This document shows, piece after piece, positions 62,709-64,000 of a stretch of DNA of 64,000 nucleotides. The notes under the pieces were generated by a model. That model was given only the letters and a program-made list of their open reading frames with translations. It was not told the origin of the DNA and did not search any database. The translations under genes and the position numbers were made by a program. Position 1 is the first letter of the stretch. Each line of letters starts with the position of its first letter. This stretch comes from a bacterium (GTDB lineage Bacteria; Zhuqueibacterota; Zhuqueibacteria; Residuimicrobiales; Oceaniaggregativiventaceae): the NCBI GenBank assembly GCA_029565675.1, contig JAKQNP010000007.1:49766-113765 (forward strand). Reading direction: 5' to 3'.

Positions 62709-63395
62709 TTAGACCTTCAGTGCATCTTTGTTTGACCTTTCATCAAGCCGAAAAATATCAATGCCCTTTCTCCGCAATTCGTCTAAGGCCATCGCCTGTG
62801 CCTCGGCACTGCTTCCCTCCTCAGTTTGCAAGCAGTTTACTGCTTCGATTCCAAGTAAGATCATCAGCACGAAGAAATCGCTGATGTTGCGGAAAAGTGC
62901 GTTCGGCAACATAGGCTGCTCTTTCCGGATTGTCATCTCGGGCTTTTCGAAGAGATGGTTAAGCGCGTGATGGCTGAAAGAGCTATGCGAAGCGTGTTTA
63001 TTCAGATACTCTCTAAAACCGTGGAAGCAACCACCAATTTCCTGGGCGCGCTTCCCTGCAGGGGGCAGGCGGTCTTCAAGTGCTTCCTTAACTCGAGACG
63101 TGTTTTTGCGAAAATAGATTAGGAGCTCGTGGTATTCAATAAACGGCCTTACGAGAGCTCCGGCTTCTTGTGCAAGCCCATCAAGAATAAGCTCGTATGC
63201 ACCTAGGGCGTAATTTCTGGCTTTCGCCAACGCTAATCCACAAATCCAATGAAAGTCATCATAGGGTGTTTTCCTATTTAGTAGGCCGATACAGTCATCG
63301 ATAATGGAAAAAGCCTCTTCAATAGCTTTTCCCTGCTGCCCGTACTCCTTGGTGAGCATTTTAATCGAGTGGTTTCTTGTTCTCCAGAGATCCAT
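62709..63395 (-). CDS. Unknown helical protein upstream of the defence array
   Basis: A 228-residue, largely helical protein. Segments such as AYELILDGLAQEAGALVRPFIEYHE and FFVLMILLGIEAVNCLQ resemble the DUF5677/HEPN-like helical bundle, but I cannot see a firm catalytic motif. No ribosome-binding site of note. It reads in the same direction as the array with a 199-base gap, so it could be its first gene, a regulator or an unrelated cargo gene. AT content is higher than in the array. Confidence 0.6.
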   Translation of the reverse strand: MDLWRTRNHSIKMLTKEYGQQGKAIEEAFSIIDDCIGLLNRKTPYDDFHWICGLALAKARNYALGAYELILDGLAQEAGALVRPFIEYHELLIYFRKNTSRVKEALEDRLPPAGKRAQEIGGCFHGFREYLNKHASHSSFSHHALNHLFEKPEMTIRKEQPMLPNALFRNISDFFVLMILLGIEAVNCLQTEEGSSAEAQAMALDELRRKGIDIFRLDERSNKDALKV

Positions 63396-63885
63396 GGGCA
63401 GAATCCTAACATGGTTCTTAGTACCAGAAAATACATATATTTAACAGGACAGTTTTTGTAGTTATATAGCAGAATTATACCCCCAAAGCATTATATATCA
63501 CGCATATAACTATACGACAAAACTACTTGTTTTGCAAACATAAATTAATGGGCTGCGATACTCTCCTCGCCTCGTCGTGATATGTCAGGCCTTCGTGGAC
63601 ACTTTTTCTTTTATGTGAAAGTTGAAAATGGGGGTCTTTTTGATGAAAAAAAAGTAAAAGAAAAACTAAGAATCCGGTTTAAAATAATGGCTTTGAAAAT
63701 TGTTAAATTGTTTTACGTCAGCTGAAAATGGACATTCCGACTAAATGAAAATTCATTTTCACAAACAAAAAGAGTATTTTTATACGAAGTCCAATTTGTA
63801 TGAAGCAGTTTCATATAAAATTTATCAGGAAACAATATCTTAAAATAACTTTAGTAAAGAATTAGCCTGCATTATTCATAAAAAA
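63396..63885. other. AT-rich non-coding region with repeated TGAAAATGG motifs
   Basis: No gene is supported. TGAAAATGG occurs at 63623-63631 and again at 63723-63731, exactly 100 bases apart, and TGAAAAT/ATTTTCA forms a palindrome at 63746-63761. Repeats of this sequence type are seen at the ends of some IS21-family elements, which would make this an IS end or remnant; no IstA or IstB gene is visible. Confidence 0.35.
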
Positions 63886-63964
63886 AGCTGTTTCGTCTAA
63901 CAAGTTTTTGATTTATATTGATTTGACGATCAGTATAAACCAAAACTAAATTAGAGAAACAGCT
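63886..63964 (+). repeat. Inverted repeat that would sequester the start of the last gene
   Basis: AGCTGTTTCGTCTAA at 63886-63900 pairs with TTAGAGAAACAGCT at 63951-63964 (one bulge). The right arm covers the AGAG ribosome-binding site and ends against the ATG. A transcript entering from upstream would fold and hide the start, a device common in transposase genes to block read-through expression. Confidence 0.6.
63923..63952 (+). promoter_or_regulatory. Promoter inside the inverted repeat
   Basis: TTGACG at 63923-63928, an 18-base spacer and TAAATT at 63947-63952. A transcript starting here lacks the left arm of the inverted repeat, so its start codon would be free. Confidence 0.45.
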
Positions 63965-64000
63965 ATGACTGAATATACGAATCAATTGATGCTTTTTAAA
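63965..64000 (+). CDS. Start of a probable transposase (cut by the window end)
   Basis: Only 12 codons are visible (MTEYTNQLMLFK). The guarded start, own promoter and AT-rich setting fit an insertion-sequence transposase. The family cannot be named from 12 residues. Confidence 0.4.
   Translation, partial: MTEYTNQLMLFK

Noticed and set aside
1..64000. CRISPR array
   Set aside because: No regularly spaced direct repeats of 20-40 bases and no cas genes were seen.
62510..64000. Right attachment copy of the tRNA-Glu end
   Set aside because: No match to the T-arm or 3' end of tRNA-Glu found here; the island must end beyond the window or has lost this end.

Overview
The window is a chromosomal segment of a Gram-negative bacterium followed by a genomic island. 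LPS export genes (lptB with the end of an LptA-like gene), a core-oligosaccharide glycosyltransferase cluster, sigma-54, HslVU, a B12-dependent class II ribonucleotide reductase and a secreted beta-propeller protein with a FlgD/type-IX-like C-terminal domain fit the FCB superphylum, perhaps a KSB1- or Calditrichota-like lineage. That placement is inference from gene content; there is no rRNA gene here.

Backbone, 1-40.8 kb. LPS transport and regulation: lptA-like/lptB, rpoN, hslVU (1-4.7 kb). Ornithine carbamoyltransferase argF. A surface-glycan cluster (5.8-14.1 kb) with a FemAB-like acyltransferase, two GT4-type and two GT9 heptosyltransferase-type enzymes, two tandem GT2 enzymes, a Nudix hydrolase and an extremely acidic protein. 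A STAS protein convergent with nrdJ. The riboflavin operon ribD-ribE-ribBA-ribH. A secreted propeller protein, recN, a CpoB-like TPR protein and dnaE. A Yip1 protein, a small membrane protein, an amidohydrolase and a long-form RmlA. carA-carB, ugpQ, and a tRNA-His/tRNA-Glu pair with a clear sigma-70 promoter. Regulatory signals of note are a tandem NrdR operator on the nrdJ promoter with a leader of about 590 nt, two related structured leader elements upstream of the acidic-protein and STAS genes, and an ORF-poor transcription unit upstream of carA.

Island, from 41 kb to beyond the right edge. A large serine recombinase reads across tRNA-Glu, so that tRNA marks the left attachment site. Behind it are a small companion ORF and a MerR-like regulator with phased repeats upstream (AT-rich control module), then about 1.2 kb of decay containing remnants of what looks like a restriction specificity subunit. 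Next, six large genes all run leftward from 62.5 to 44.9 kb: SNF2 helicase with a C-terminal DUF3883-type nuclease-like domain; sacsin-like GHKL ATPase; AAA+ ATPase and subtilisin-like protease (an IetAS-type pair); DUF1156 Zn-ribbon adenine methylase; DUF499 ATPase with an N-terminal HEPN-like domain. Close spacing and overlaps suggest one operon. The helicase/methylase/DUF499 set is a recognised DISARM-related defence cassette. Combining it with a sacsin-like ATPase and an embedded AAA+/protease module is the best candidate here for an undescribed composite antiviral system. The window ends in AT-rich DNA with repeat motifs, a hairpin and the first codons of a probable transposase.
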